From Aliterella atlantica CENA595 (GTDB lineage Bacteria; Cyanobacteriota; Cyanobacteriia; Cyanobacteriales; Chroococcidiopsidaceae): a DNA stretch of 64,000 nucleotides. Shown here piece by piece: positions 54,919 to 64,000 of the stretch (positions within the stretch are counted from its first letter, which is position 1; each line of letters opens with the position of its first letter). The notes under the pieces are model-generated. The model was not told where the DNA came from. It saw only the letters and a program-made list of their open reading frames with translations, and searched no databases. The stretch lies in NCBI RefSeq assembly GCF_000952155.1, contig NZ_JYON01000002.1:124001-188000 (forward strand). Direction: 5' to 3'. The translations under genes were made by a program, and so were the position numbers.

Positions 54919-57360
54919 TCAACTATTAGTGGCTTTGGGGTAGGCGATGCGCTTGTGGTGGAATTGCAACCACACTTGGACAAATATTTCGGCTATGCGC
55001 GACATTTCTTTGCGGGTTAGTCCTGAATCTACCATTTGATTGTCTTGCCAGCGCGATCGCAATATCTTATTTACCATTGCTAAAGCTTCTTCGTATGTCG
55101 CATCTTTTAGGCTTCTTAGCGCTGCTTCACAAGCATCTGCGAGCATGACAATTCCAGTTTCTCGCGACTGGGGAATTGGTCCTTCGTAACGAAAATCAGC
55201 TTCTTTCACTGCAATTTCGTTTTGGTTATCTGCGGCTAATTGCTGGGCTTGATAATAAAAATAGGCAATTGCGATCGTGCCTTGGTGTTCGGGAATAAAT
55301 GCCTGAATCGCTTTTGGTAGGCGGTGTTTGCGTGCCATTACCAATCCCTCGCTGACGTGCTTTTTAATAATTTCTGCACTTTGCCAAGGATCGTTAATTT
55401 CGTCGTGCTTGTTTGGACCGCCCATTTGATTTTCAATAAATCCTAGCGGATCGTGTAATTTGCCAATATCGTGATAAAAAGTACCTGCTCTAACTAGCTC
55501 TACGTTACAGCCTAATTCTTTAGCTGCCGCTTCAGCTAACGTAGATACAAATAATGTGTGCTGAAATGTACCAGGGGCGTTAGTAGCAAGGCGTTTTAAT
55601 AATGGGCGATTGGGGTTGGCAAGTTCCGCTAGCCGAATAGGAGTCACCAAATCGAAAACGTGTTCTAAATAAGGGCTTAAACCTAGGGCGACTATGCTCC
55701 AAGCAAGTCCCGAAAGCCCGAATAAGCCTGCTTGCTGGGCAAGAACGTACCAATCATGCTTATATTGACTGAAAACTGAGCCTACCAGCAAAAAAGCGAT
55801 CGCTTCAACTAAGGCTACAACACCACCTAATAAGGCTAGTTCTTCGCGCGATCTCATCCTTCCAGCTAGCAAGCTTGCTAGTAACCCCCCTGCTGTCCCT
55901 GCGAGCAAAGGTGTTGCCGATATTGCTAAACTGCCAGTAAGGAGAATTGCTACTAGCCCAACAACAATACTTCCTAACGGGCAACTATAAAAGCTACCTA
56001 ATAATAAACCGATGGCTGGCAAGCTAGTATAAGTTACTCCCAACATGGCAATTGTGACAGTGCTGAGGGCAAGCAGCAATACTAATGTGCGATCGCGTTG
56101 TCTGACGTTGCAGCCAAATTGCCTCTCTATGAAAGCAAAAATCCCTACTATTCCTGTAACAAAAGCTCCGATTTGTAGTAAGCCTTGCCAATTAATTTCT
56201 CGGCGACTGAGATCGAAATGATCGAGTAAAACGAAATCTCGATGGGTGATTTCTTCTCCCGCCTTGACAATAGTCTCGCCTTTATATACTTCTAATATTA
56301 CTGCTTCTACAGCTAGCGCCGCTTTTTCTGCTTGTTGCTTAGTTTGTTCTACATCAGCTATCAAGTTTGGTTGCAATATTCTACTAAGTAACTGGTTTGC
56401 CCAAGTTTCGGCAGTTGTTGGGATAGAAAAGCCACTATCTGGCAAGTTTGGTGCTTTTAGTTGCAAGCTTACTGCTGCTTGTAAATTATGCGGTTGTAGC
56501 CCTGGGGAGATACCTTGAGTTAGAATGCGATCGCAAGTAGTCCGCAGCAATATTTGCGTTTTCGCCCACTCTTCATCTGATAAATCTAACAGGTCGTCTT
56601 TGTAGAATGAATTTGGTCGATTAACTTGCTCTTGAGTAATTTTTGACTTAGCCCCCGCGTATTGCTGGCGGGCTTGAGTAACTTTAGCAATTAATTCTGA
56701 TAATTTTTCTGGTGACGTTTTCCAACTATAAGACTGAAGTTCTAAACTTGCTGCTGCTAGCTTGCTATTAACTAAAGCTTCTGCAGATGGGGCAGTTTTC
56801 TTTGTACTATTGACAGTTGCTAGGATTAACTGCCAATTTGTTTCCGAACTACTGCGGAGGTAATGCTGAACCGATTTTGACAGCATAGAAGTTTCCACAA
56901 ACGGAAAAGCGCCTGCACTAAAGCGAATTTCATTGCCCCAATCGAGTGCTTGTTGCAATTGTGCTTGTACTTGCCTATTTATCGATTCATCAATTGCCAA
57001 TACAGGTGTGGAGACGCTCCGCGCAGCTTTGCGCTCTGCTCTTGTCGTTTCTACATCCTCTACGCGAGCGCTATAAGGTGCTGTAATTGTCTGCAGTGCA
57101 ATTGTGCCTACTGCTAGCCGAGGTTGATTGTAAAAGCGATGTCCTAAGACAACAGTCAGGGCAATTACTGCAAAGATGAAAATAGCTTGCGAATGATATC
57201 TTTGCTGCCAGCACGAGACTTTTACCCATGCTCGATGCAAAAATGCTAGTAATGGTACGTTAAACTTTTTTTGTTCGCTCTCCATGTTAGAGCGGAGCAA
57301 TTGCTGTCGCCTTTTATCTTTCTGCGGCATTAGAAACTGAAACAAGCGCAGCTTTTTCAT
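54919..57360 (-). CDS. 7TM-HD phosphohydrolase, PgpH-type (cyclic-di-AMP phosphodiesterase family)
   Basis: 813 aa. The N-terminus has one membrane helix (AIFIFAVIALTVVLGHRFY), then an extracellular 7TMR-HD domain to about residue 400, seven membrane helices, and a C-terminal HD domain from HTLFVSTLAEAAAKELGCN with FYHDIGKLHDP (HDIG) and IPEHQGTIAIAYFYYQA. PgpH proteins cut cyclic-di-AMP and thereby control potassium and osmotic balance. This role is known for relatives and inferred here. An ATG further in (MESEQKKF) is an alternative start. Confidence 0.92.
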   Translation of the reverse strand: MKKLRLFQFLMPQKDKRRQQLLRSNMESEQKKFNVPLLAFLHRAWVKVSCWQQRYHSQAIFIFAVIALTVVLGHRFYNQPRLAVGTIALQTITAPYSARVEDVETTRAERKAARSVSTPVLAIDESINRQVQAQLQQALDWGNEIRFSAGAFPFVETSMLSKSVQHYLRSSSETNWQLILATVNSTKKTAPSAEALVNSKLAAASLELQSYSWKTSPEKLSELIAKVTQARQQYAGAKSKITQEQVNRPNSFYKDDLLDLSDEEWAKTQILLRTTCDRILTQGISPGLQPHNLQAAVSLQLKAPNLPDSGFSIPTTAETWANQLLSRILQPNLIADVEQTKQQAEKAALAVEAVILEVYKGETIVKAGEEITHRDFVLLDHFDLSRREINWQGLLQIGAFVTGIVGIFAFIERQFGCNVRQRDRTLVLLLALSTVTIAMLGVTYTSLPAIGLLLGSFYSCPLGSIVVGLVAILLTGSLAISATPLLAGTAGGLLASLLAGRMRSREELALLGGVVALVEAIAFLLVGSVFSQYKHDWYVLAQQAGLFGLSGLAWSIVALGLSPYLEHVFDLVTPIRLAELANPNRPLLKRLATNAPGTFQHTLFVSTLAEAAAKELGCNVELVRAGTFYHDIGKLHDPLGFIENQMGGPNKHDEINDPWQSAEIIKKHVSEGLVMARKHRLPKAIQAFIPEHQGTIAIAYFYYQAQQLAADNQNEIAVKEADFRYEGPIPQSRETGIVMLADACEAALRSLKDATYEEALAMVNKILRSRWQDNQMVDSGLTRKEMSRIAEIFVQVWLQFHHKRIAYPKATNS

Positions 57361-57539
57361 TACTAACGAGTGCAGCTTAAATAGTGACTGGTAAAATCTG
57401 GGGCTTGATGTGACTGAGGTTGGTTTACCACTATAACTACCTAGAAATTGCGATCGCTAATTTATTATTTAAAACTAAATCCGATTACAGTTTTCTATCT
57501 CTTTGAGAAAAGTCTCTCCCTAGTAGTAGAATCAGCTGC

Positions 57540-58373
57540 CTAACGCCAACGGATAACGCGAGGTGCAGCGACAACTGTTTTAGTGACAAGTTCCGCTGGA
57601 TGTACCTCGTAGTCATACACTCCCGACCACACTGCAACTAGCGAATCTGACAATTGTAGCACTTCTTTTTCGGCGCTGTTTTGCTCTATTGTTAGGGCGG
57701 CTTGCCAACTGCTAGGAATGCTCATAGCGCTATTATAAGCTCCTGACAATGCACCAGCGATCGCGCTAGCAAGTGGGTTTTGTAAGTGTTGCGCTCTTTT
57801 CACAGTCAGGCTAAAGTCTTCTTGGCTGCTTAAAAAGCAATAAAACCCTAATGCAATTGATGTTGTTAGCGCCTCTTTGGTAGTTACTTGAGTTAGAGTG
57901 CGTTCTAAACTCGCTCCTTGGCTGCATAATTCCTGCACTTGCTGTAATTTATATGCTAATTCTGTTTGTGGCGTTTCCATCAAGCTGAGAATGTGGGGAA
58001 CTAATTGAGCGGGTTTGATTTTGCTTAATACTTGAGAAGTCGCATATCCTACACTAAGAATGCTTTCTCGTACAATGGGTTCGTTTTGCCAAATGCCAGC
58101 GCTAGCTGATAAGTTCTGTTTTAGTTTTAGTTCGTTTTCGTGGTAAAACAGCGCCAAGGGTAAAGTTGCGATCGTTGGCGCAATTTCAGATATTGATGCT
58201 ACTGATAATTTTTCTTGCCAATGCTGCGGCTCAAATCTGCCTAACTCGATTAGACTATACATTGCCGGAATTAGGCATTTGGCTGTTTGTGAGGGTACTT
58301 GCTTGCTAACTTTCTCCCCTAGCATTGCACCCAACAAAGTGCCGCGAAACTGACTAGAGAGAGAATAGCGCAT
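57540..58373 (-). CDS. ADP-ribosylglycohydrolase-fold protein without catalytic residues
   Basis: 277 aa. The helical outline of DraG/ARH enzymes is present: SQFRGTLLGAMLGEKV at the N-terminus, the middle ALFYHENELKLKQN, and NPLASAIAGALSGAYNSAMS near residue 210. The metal-binding Asp/Glu/Thr positions (GD.LG, DDT, GGDTDT) are replaced, so it is probably inactive as a hydrolase. It lies 10 bp after aroQ, as the third gene of a small operon. Role unknown. Confidence 0.75.
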   Translation of the reverse strand: MRYSLSSQFRGTLLGAMLGEKVSKQVPSQTAKCLIPAMYSLIELGRFEPQHWQEKLSVASISEIAPTIATLPLALFYHENELKLKQNLSASAGIWQNEPIVRESILSVGYATSQVLSKIKPAQLVPHILSLMETPQTELAYKLQQVQELCSQGASLERTLTQVTTKEALTTSIALGFYCFLSSQEDFSLTVKRAQHLQNPLASAIAGALSGAYNSAMSIPSSWQAALTIEQNSAEKEVLQLSDSLVAVWSGVYDYEVHPAELVTKTVVAAPRVIRWR

Positions 58374-58383
58374 AATTAATTAT

Positions 58384-58851
58384 TTACGCTTTTGTTTGAT
58401 TTTTCAGATGATAAATTAAAGCTTCTAGCCCTAAGCGATAACTTTCTGCGCCAAAGCCGCTAATTTGCCCGATTGCTACTGGGGCAATATATGAATGATG
58501 ACGAAAAGCTTCTCTTTGATAAATATTGCTCAAATGTACTTCTACTGTCGGTATTTTAACTCCTGCGATCGCATCTCTAAGCGCTATGCTGGTATGAGTA
58601 TACGCACCAGGATTAATTAAGATTCCTTGATATTCTTTACCTGCCTCCTGAACAGCATCTACTAATGCACCTTCATGGTTTGACTGAATATGATGAACTT
58701 TCGCCTGTAGTTTGACTCCTTCAGCCACTAACAAGCGATTAATTTCATCTAGTGTCACCATGCCATAGATCCCTGGTTCTCTTTGCCCCAGGAGATTTAA
58801 GTTTGGTCCATGCAGCACTAAAACATTAAACAATAAGTCTTGTGTCAGCAC
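58384..58851 (-). CDS. aroQ: 3-Dehydroquinate dehydratase, type II
   Basis: Third step of the shikimate pathway. 155 aa. Signatures: [19 protein letters not shown] with the catalytic Tyr, [17 protein letters not shown], and [19 protein letters not shown] with the catalytic His. The sixth residue group FNVLVLHG fits the usual start. It lies between a 46-aa protein and a DraG-fold protein, gaps of 9 and 10 bp, so all three are probably one transcript. Confidence 0.95.
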   Translation of the reverse strand: MLTQDLLFNVLVLHGPNLNLLGQREPGIYGMVTLDEINRLLVAEGVKLQAKVHHIQSNHEGALVDAVQEAGKEYQGILINPGAYTHTSIALRDAIAGVKIPTVEVHLSNIYQREAFRHHSYIAPVAIGQISGFGAESYRLGLEALIYHLKNQTKA

Positions 58852-58860
58852 AATTATGGA

Positions 58861-59001
58861 CTAGCGCCTTTGACGCGCTCTATCATTTACGGGAATAGGT
58901 ATTGGTTCTGGTTCTGGCTCCACTTCTGGTCCTAGCAAGGTTTCAATTAGCCTGCGTCCCCATTCTTTCAGCTTTTCCAGTACCTTTTCTATGTAGTCCA
59001 T
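58861..59001 (-). CDS. 46-aa protein with helix and acidic-proline tail, upstream of aroQ
   Basis: A short frame starting at the ATG at 59001: an amphipathic helix (MDYIEKVLEKLKEWGRRLIE) then TLLGPEVEPEPEPIPIPV and a basic end. Frame integrity, composition and its position 9 bp before aroQ support a real gene. I recall similar small proteins upstream of aroQ in other cyanobacteria, but I cannot confirm this here. The amphipathic helix could bind a membrane or partner protein. Confidence 0.65.
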   Translation of the reverse strand: MDYIEKVLEKLKEWGRRLIETLLGPEVEPEPEPIPIPVNDRARQRR

Positions 59002-59157
59002 TGAGCCGACTGCTCCTAACAATACTACCGATGTTCTAACTTACCCTAAATAAAACGGAAGTCTACGATACATAAACTTATCTTAAGCTTATCACAATGC
59101 TATCGAGCAAGTTCATCTCACTAAAGAAGTGTTTAGTTATATTAAGGAACGGATATT

Positions 59158-60423
59158 TTAATACTTCAATAGCTGGCGACGCAGACAATCGAGGGCTGTA
59201 CAACTGCTGAGGTGACGAATTAAAGCGCGGTCTTTGGTAGCACCGAATCGATACTCAAAACTTTGCACAGTACCGCTTTGATGCGCTAAACCAATATACA
59301 CTAAACCCACTGGTTTAGCTTCACTACCGCCATCAGGTCCAGCAACGCCTGTAATACTAATACCCCAGGTAGTTGCCAGATGCGATCGCACTCCTTTTGC
59401 CATCTGTTCGGCGACAGTAGCACTAACAGCACCCTGCGTCTCTAAATCTTGGCTGCTAACATTCAGTAGTGCAGTTTTAACTGCATTAGCGTAAGAAATT
59501 ACGCCCCCTTGAAAATAAGCCGAACTTCCCGATACAGTAGTCAGCATTTGCCCTAAGCCCCCACCAGTACAAGACTCCGCCACGCCTAAAGTTTCGCCTC
59601 TGGCAATTAATAACTTTCCTACTACTGATGCTAAGGTTTCGTCATCAGCGCCAAAATAATTAATGCCAGCAATTTTTTTTAACTCTTGTTCCACAGGCTG
59701 CATCAACTGTTCGGCTGTGGTTGGGGAACTAGCTTTAGTAGAAATCCGCAGTCTTACTTCTCCCAAACTTGCATAAGGAGCGACTGTAGGGTTAGCTAAT
59801 TCCAGTAAAGGAGCTACTTTTTCGGCTAAAGCAGATTCAGCGATTCCCCAAAACTTTAACATCCGGCTGTAGATAACTTCTTGCCCAAAACCGTGACTTT
59901 GCAGATAAGGAACTGCTGTTTCTCGCCACATTCGATGCATTTCTGAAGGTACGCCAGGAAAGGTAAAAATGATTAAATTAGGGCGAGGTGTCCAAATAAT
60001 TCCAGGAGCAGTACCAGCTATATTAGGCAAAACATCAGCACCTTGAGGAAGCATTGCTTGTTTGCGGTTGCTAGGAGTCATTATTCTGCCGCGTTCGGCA
60101 TATTTGCGGCTAATATCGGCAATAATTTCGGGATGTTCAGCTAGCGGTACACCGAAATATTCTGCTAAAGTTTCGTGGGTAAGGTCGTCTGGTGTAGGAC
60201 CAAGCCCACCAGTAAAGAGCAGAACTAGAGTTTGGTCAGTGGGCGATCGCTCAATTGCCGTTTCGATAACTTGCTTTATTCTAGTAGGATTATCCCCTAC
60301 TACTGTCTGATAGTAGTGAGCAATCCCCAGCATAGCAAGTTCGTTAGCTAAATATTGAGCATTACTATTGAGAATATTACCTAAAAGTAACTCCGTCCCG
60401 ACACAGATAATTTCAGCACTCAT
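59158..60423 (-). CDS. cinA: CinA-like nicotinamide-nucleotide amidase/pyrophosphatase
   Basis: 421 aa. The N-terminal MoCF-like domain has ICVGTELLLGNILNSNAQYL and LLFTGGLGPTPDDLT and cuts ADP-ribose-type nucleotides in relatives. The C-terminal PncC domain has GVAESCTGGGLGQMLTTVSG and GVISYANAVKTALL and deamidates nicotinamide mononucleotide. The name comes from competence and recA operons, but recA is not adjacent here. Normal length. Confidence 0.93.
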   Translation of the reverse strand: MSAEIICVGTELLLGNILNSNAQYLANELAMLGIAHYYQTVVGDNPTRIKQVIETAIERSPTDQTLVLLFTGGLGPTPDDLTHETLAEYFGVPLAEHPEIIADISRKYAERGRIMTPSNRKQAMLPQGADVLPNIAGTAPGIIWTPRPNLIIFTFPGVPSEMHRMWRETAVPYLQSHGFGQEVIYSRMLKFWGIAESALAEKVAPLLELANPTVAPYASLGEVRLRISTKASSPTTAEQLMQPVEQELKKIAGINYFGADDETLASVVGKLLIARGETLGVAESCTGGGLGQMLTTVSGSSAYFQGGVISYANAVKTALLNVSSQDLETQGAVSATVAEQMAKGVRSHLATTWGISITGVAGPDGGSEAKPVGLVYIGLAHQSGTVQSFEYRFGATKDRALIRHLSSCTALDCLRRQLLKY

Positions 60424-60431
60424 TTAAAAAT

Positions 60432-60457
60432 AGTTTTGAGTTTTAAGTTTTGAGTTG
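60432..60457. repeat. Heptamer tandem repeat (AGTTTTG)
   Basis: AGTTTTG-AGTTTTA-AGTTTTG-AGTTG just upstream of cinA. Complement of the unit at 36336-36360. Confidence 0.8.
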
Positions 60458-60485
60458 AAGAGTCATCAATAACTTTTCCCGCGCT

Positions 60486-61526
60486 CTAGCGAGCGTGTTT
60501 CCATACCTGCCAGCTAGCATAACTTAAGAGCGAAGTTGCACCCAAGGCGTAAGCAATACCGCTAGGAATACCAGCAACAGCAACAGCCAAACTACCAACC
60601 CATAATGTCAAAGCGTAGATAAATAGCACTGTCAACCGATGAGATAAACCAGCTTGCAACAAACGGTGATGGAGATGGCGCTTGTCAGCCATAAAAGGCG
60701 ATTTGCCGTGACGCAAACGCAATAAAATTACTGCTGACATATCCACAATCGGCACAGCCAAAATTAGATAAGGTAATAGCACTGCTGTAACCGCAGTAGT
60801 TTTAACTAAGCCCACAACCCCTACGCCTGCTAAGGTAAAGCCTATAAAGTAAGCGCCACCATCGCCCATAAAAATTTGCGCGGGGTTGAAGTTGTAACGC
60901 AAAAATGCCAAAGCGCCACCAGCTAAAGCAGCCGCAATTAAAGCCGCAGCCGATTGTTGCATAAATAGCGTCACGACAAGCATGACTACAGCCGCTATCC
61001 CCGAAACGCCAGCCGCTAAACCATCTAAACCATCAATCCAGTTTATGGCATTTGCCATCCCCACTAGCCAAATTACCGTGATGGGTAAACTCAGCCAGCC
61101 CATTTGTACCAAACCGCCAAAAGGAATGCTGAGAAAGTCAATATGCACGCCCATGTACCAGGCTAAAGTGGCAAATGCTATTTGCAATAGCAGGCGGACA
61201 AAAGGAGAAAGGTTAAATAAATCATCTGCCAAACCGATCGCAAAAAACGCAAGTCCGCCTAAAATTACGCCCCAGATTCCCCATTCTGTCTCTGTGGGAA
61301 GGATACCAAAGCCTCCAGACCACCAAACAACCAAAAGGGCAATTAAAGAGCCAAGAAAAATTGATACCCCTCCCAGGCGTACCATCGGGCGCTGGTGGAC
61401 TTTGCGATCGCTGGGTTTATCAACTTTGCCGCTTTTGATGCCAATGGTTTTGACATGGGGTGTAGTCCAAATAACTACTAAAGCAGAAACGAGAAAGGCA
61501 AGTAGGTGATAAAGCTGATAAGGCAT
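60486..61526 (-). CDS. WecA/MraY-type undecaprenyl-phosphate sugar-1-phosphate transferase
   Basis: Integral-membrane enzyme of 346 aa that starts a lipid-linked glycan by moving a sugar phosphate to undecaprenyl phosphate. About ten helices. Active-site loops: DRKVHQRPMVRLGG, NAINWIDGLDGLAAG, MGDGGAYFIGFTLAG and KRHLHHRLLQAGLSHR, the last typical of WecA rather than MraY. It probably serves O-antigen or exopolysaccharide synthesis; this is inference. It is 62 bp upstream of cinA in the same direction. Confidence 0.9.
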   Translation of the reverse strand: MPYQLYHLLAFLVSALVVIWTTPHVKTIGIKSGKVDKPSDRKVHQRPMVRLGGVSIFLGSLIALLVVWWSGGFGILPTETEWGIWGVILGGLAFFAIGLADDLFNLSPFVRLLLQIAFATLAWYMGVHIDFLSIPFGGLVQMGWLSLPITVIWLVGMANAINWIDGLDGLAAGVSGIAAVVMLVVTLFMQQSAAALIAAALAGGALAFLRYNFNPAQIFMGDGGAYFIGFTLAGVGVVGLVKTTAVTAVLLPYLILAVPIVDMSAVILLRLRHGKSPFMADKRHLHHRLLQAGLSHRLTVLFIYALTLWVGSLAVAVAGIPSGIAYALGATSLLSYASWQVWKHAR

Positions 61527-61613
61527 CTGCTATCAATAGTTGCCAGACAAAACACTGCCTCGCAAAATTTTCATAGGTTTACTCTATTGCAGGCAGATTA
61601 GCACAGTTGGAAG

Positions 61614-61665
61614 AAAGGGGGAAGGGGCTTTCTTGAGCAGGGGGAGCAGGGGAGGCAGGGGGAGA
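61614..61665. repeat. G-rich low-complexity stretch
   Basis: Repeated GGGG(A/C)AG units such as GCAGGGGGAGCAGGGGAGG between glyA and the transferase gene. Common as intergenic filler in cyanobacteria. No gene. Confidence 0.5.
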
Positions 61666-61719
61666 TAATTATTTTTAACTTCTCTATTGTCTCCTTGTCT
61701 TCCTTGTCTCCCTCAACAG

Positions 61720-63003
61720 TTAGACCAAAGCTGGTACGGAAGTTGTGATGTGCGGGTATAAGGGGAACGCTGCACATAAGGCGGCTACTCGCTGACGGCA
61801 ATCTTGGGCGATAGATTCGTCTTGGGGATTGTGCAGGCGATCGCTAATAATATTGGCAATCTCGACAAATTCTTTTGTTCCCATGCCTCTTGTTGTCATT
61901 GCTGGTGTACCCAAACGCAAGCCGCTGGTTACAAATGGCGATTGCGGATCGAAGGGGACTGTGTTTTTGTTTGCTGTAATATTAACTTCGCTTACTAATC
62001 TGTCTGCTTCTTTCCCTGTCATGTTGATGCAGCGCAAATCGACTAACATCAAATGATTGTCTGTACCGTTGGAGACTATCTTTAAGCCTCTATTCTGTAA
62101 TTGAGTCGCTAAAGCATGAGCGTTATCAATTACTTGAGCGGAATAAACTTTAAAGTCGCTCTTTAACGCTTCGCCAAAAGCTACAGCTTTACCAGCAATG
62201 ACGTGTTCTAAAGGACCGCCTTGAGTGCCTGGAAATACTGATTTATCGAGCTTTTTACCCATTTCTGGATCGCCTGTCAAAATTAACCCACCTCTAGGTC
62301 CTCGTAAGGTTTTATGGGTTGTTGTGGTCACAACATGGCAATGAGGAATAGGATCGGGATGCAAGCCTGTTGCTACTAATCCAGCGATGTGAGCAATATC
62401 AGCTAATAAATATGCGCCAACTTCGTCAGCTATTTGTCTAAACTTAGCAAAATCAATAATCCGAGGATATGCCGAATAACCGCAAATTAACAGCTTAGGA
62501 CGGTGTTGCAGTGCTAATTCCCGAATTTGGTCGTAATCTAACTGCTCAGTTTCGGGATTTACGCCGTAGTGACAAACTTTAAACCACTTACCCGATACAT
62601 TCACAGGCGAGCCGTGAGTGAGGTGTCCGCCGTGAGACAAGTCCATGCCCATAATTGTATCTCCTGGCTCTAGCAGCGTCAGGAAGACGGCAAAGTTGGC
62701 TTGCGCCCCTGAATGAGGCTGCACGTTGGCGTGAGCGGCTCCAAATAGCTGTTTGGCGCGGTCAATTGCTAGCTGTTCGATTTTATCTACATACTCGCAG
62801 CCGCCGTAGTAGCGTTTACCTGGCAAGCCTTCAGCATATTTATTCGTTAATACCGAGCCTTGAGCGGCTAATACCGCAGCAGAGGTAAAGTTTTCACTGG
62901 CAATTAGCTCTAAATGGTCGCGTTGTCTTTGCAGTTCGTCATTAATTAATCCAGCGATCGCTGCGTCGCTTTGGGCAAGAATATCTAAATTACTTAGGCT
63001 CAC
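61720..63003 (-). CDS. glyA: Serine hydroxymethyltransferase
   Basis: PLP enzyme that converts serine and tetrahydrofolate into glycine and methylene-THF. 427 aa, normal length. The cofactor Lys is in [18 protein letters not shown]. Other signatures: [30 protein letters not shown] and [16 protein letters not shown]. Upstream 3' neighbours are a G-rich spacer and the WecA-type gene. Monocistronic as far as seen. Confidence 0.96.
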   Translation of the reverse strand: MSLSNLDILAQSDAAIAGLINDELQRQRDHLELIASENFTSAAVLAAQGSVLTNKYAEGLPGKRYYGGCEYVDKIEQLAIDRAKQLFGAAHANVQPHSGAQANFAVFLTLLEPGDTIMGMDLSHGGHLTHGSPVNVSGKWFKVCHYGVNPETEQLDYDQIRELALQHRPKLLICGYSAYPRIIDFAKFRQIADEVGAYLLADIAHIAGLVATGLHPDPIPHCHVVTTTTHKTLRGPRGGLILTGDPEMGKKLDKSVFPGTQGGPLEHVIAGKAVAFGEALKSDFKVYSAQVIDNAHALATQLQNRGLKIVSNGTDNHLMLVDLRCINMTGKEADRLVSEVNITANKNTVPFDPQSPFVTSGLRLGTPAMTTRGMGTKEFVEIANIISDRLHNPQDESIAQDCRQRVAALCAAFPLYPHITTSVPALV

Positions 63004-63375
63004 GTCTATTATTCCTGAAAAATTCCATAATGTTTAAGTTTTTGAGCAAGCTAACTGTTGAGTGTATCGTTCGTCAGATTGCATTGCTGAATATACCATC
63101 TTAACTTTTTCGCTTACGCTGCCAACATCTAGTTTCCCTCAGCAGCTAGACAGTCGATGGTCAAGCCGCAAAGCAGCAATGAGCGCCTTGTTACCCCATA
63201 ACTAAAGTCAGCAAAGCTGACCGCGCGGTCAGGGGGAGGAAAACCGTAAATTACGAATTACGAATTACGAATTATTTGGTCACTGTTAAAGTTATGTATT
63301 ATTGCTCACAACATCCCTGAATCCATAACATAAAATGGACTTAAGCGGCATTGATGCTCCACAGGAGGAATTAGG
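63004..63375. other. Intergenic with a heptamer repeat
   Basis: 372 bp without a gene. It includes TTACGAA repeated three times plus TTA (63251-63274), followed at once by GGTCACTGTTA, a short relative of the gene-end repeats. The rest has no recognised signal. An AGGAGG ribosome site for the next gene ends it. Confidence 0.6.
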
Positions 63376-63573
63376 ATGTTAGTGATTTTAATGGACAACC
63401 AAATTCTTGCCCCTCAGCACGTTTGCCAAGGCTGTTTGCTGGCTACTCAAAGCGGTCAACCCCGATGGCATCAAGGTAAGCTCGGCTGCGGTCAAGCAGT
63501 TACTAAATCTTTAGCTCAACAGCCCGATCGATATGAGTGTATGATGGGCTTCCTTATTGCTGACATTAAGTAG
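63376..63573 (+). CDS. Small cysteine-containing conserved-type protein
   Basis: 65 aa from the ATG at 63376, with AGGAGG 7 nt upstream; a later Met (MDNQILAP) is possible. Four cysteines are visible: the CxxC pair in HVCQGCLLATQ, then KLGCGQAV and YECMMGF, a likely zinc-binding pattern. It lies 89 bp before tic20 on the same strand. Function unknown. Confidence 0.75.
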   Translation: MLVILMDNQILAPQHVCQGCLLATQSGQPRWHQGKLGCGQAVTKSLAQQPDRYECMMGFLIADIK

Positions 63574-63662
63574 TTAGGGCGCTGCTATATTAGCTAATAA
63601 CAAATCACCCTCGTAGCTGCGTTATCCTAAGCGTATCGGCTTTTATTTAAGGAGAACGCAAG

Positions 63663-64000
63663 ATGAGTTGGCGCGGGTCTGTAACTGTTAAAGAGCGAAT
63701 TTTTGCTTGCTTACCTTATTTGCTGCCTTTAGTTGAAGGATTGATGTTTGGCAGATATTTATTTCAACAGGTTCCAGCTTTGGGGCTAATATTTACACCT
63801 ATTTACCCTGTTATCTTACTTTACTCTAGTATTCCTTTTGCAGGGTTGATTGTCTTTTTTGCTTTGTTTATGTTGGTAGTTAGGAATGAAAGCATTGCTC
63901 ATTTCATTCGTTTCAATACAATGCAGGCAATTTTAATCGATATTGTTTTGGTGCTGTGCAGTCTTGCTTTGCAATTTGTTGTCCAGCCACTACCAGGAAC
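63663..64000 (+). CDS. Tic20-family membrane protein (N-terminal part, cut by window edge)
   Basis: The first 112 residues are present. RIFACLPYLLPLVEGLMFGR, then a helix AGLIVFFALFMLVVRNESIA and HFIRFNTMQAILIDIVLVL match Tic20/Ycf60, the homologue of a chloroplast-import channel component. AAGGAG precedes the ATG. Its role in cyanobacteria is not settled. The C-terminus lies outside the window. Confidence 0.85.
   Translation, partial: MSWRGSVTVKERIFACLPYLLPLVEGLMFGRYLFQQVPALGLIFTPIYPVILLYSSIPFAGLIVFFALFMLVVRNESIAHFIRFNTMQAILIDIVLVLCSLALQFVVQPLPG

Noticed and set aside
1-64000. tRNA or rRNA genes
   Set aside because: I looked for T-loop GTTCRANYC with acceptor-stem pairing in the gaps and found none. 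Absence from manual reading is not proof.

Overview
The window is a stretch of cyanobacterial chromosome. Direct signs are the very frequent GCGATCGC (HIP1) octamers and a gene set typical of oxygenic phototrophs: chlI and acsF for chlorophyll synthesis, a TLP40/CYP38-type lumenal cyclophilin, Tic20, DUF760, DUF2996 and DUF2993 proteins, the efp-accB pair, and a candidate Yfr1 small RNA. Many short palindromes and heptamer repeats suggest a large genome with many repeats (Chroococcidiopsis/Gloeocapsa/Nostocales-like). The genus is an inference I cannot settle. I saw no rRNA, tRNA, CRISPR array, transposase or phage genes.

Region 1 (1-7.5 kb): an arsR-pstS-pstC-pstA phosphate-uptake operon on the minus strand. 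Its promoter carries both an ArsR-like inverted repeat over the -10 box and an 11-bp-phased Pho box. Then come a DUF4212 plus sodium:solute symporter pair and a BASS transporter plus cytochrome P450 pair. Region 2 (7.5-20.5 kb): mixed housekeeping genes, including an NTF2-like protein, a Tat-type aldo/keto reductase, dnaK, a CDF metal transporter, a SagB-type oxidoreductase, scpB, a cyclophilin, efp, accB, a second ArsR protein, and GerMN and DUF2993 proteins. Region 3 (20.5-32.6 kb): an asparagine-synthase-like enzyme without the glutaminase cysteine, the Yfr1-like RNA behind a phased GTCA array, glgA, hemC, an RTX-repeat protein, an EamA permease, a Nif11-like small protein, a secreted clan GH-A glycosidase, a Coq4-like protein overlapping glsA, and a creatininase-family protein. 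Region 4 (32.6-42.1 kb): mfd, a CPBP protease, PPK2, a J-domain/pentapeptide protein, GrpB and a metallophosphoesterase.

Region 5 (42.1-53.3 kb) is the most unusual. Between chlI and a carotenoid-desaturase-like gene, both on the minus strand, sit two tandem units. Each has the layout [5' end of chlI] - [foreign-looking plus-strand cargo] - [3' end of the desaturase-like gene]. Cargo 1 is a two-gene cassette of unknown function behind a perfect 18-bp palindrome. Cargo 2 is a three-gene operon with a secreted lipase, a membrane protein and a secreted multi-domain protein. The inner copies of chlI (45 codons plus upstream DNA) and of the desaturase tail (26 codons) are relics. This looks like two alleles of one integration hotspot joined end to end. 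acsF lies just beyond.

Region 6 (53.3-64 kb): a TM2 protein, a DUF2996 protein, a PgpH-type HD phosphodiesterase, a cluster of a 46-aa protein, aroQ and a degenerate DraG-fold protein, then cinA, a WecA/MraY-type transferase, glyA, a small cysteine protein, and the start of a Tic20 gene cut by the window end.
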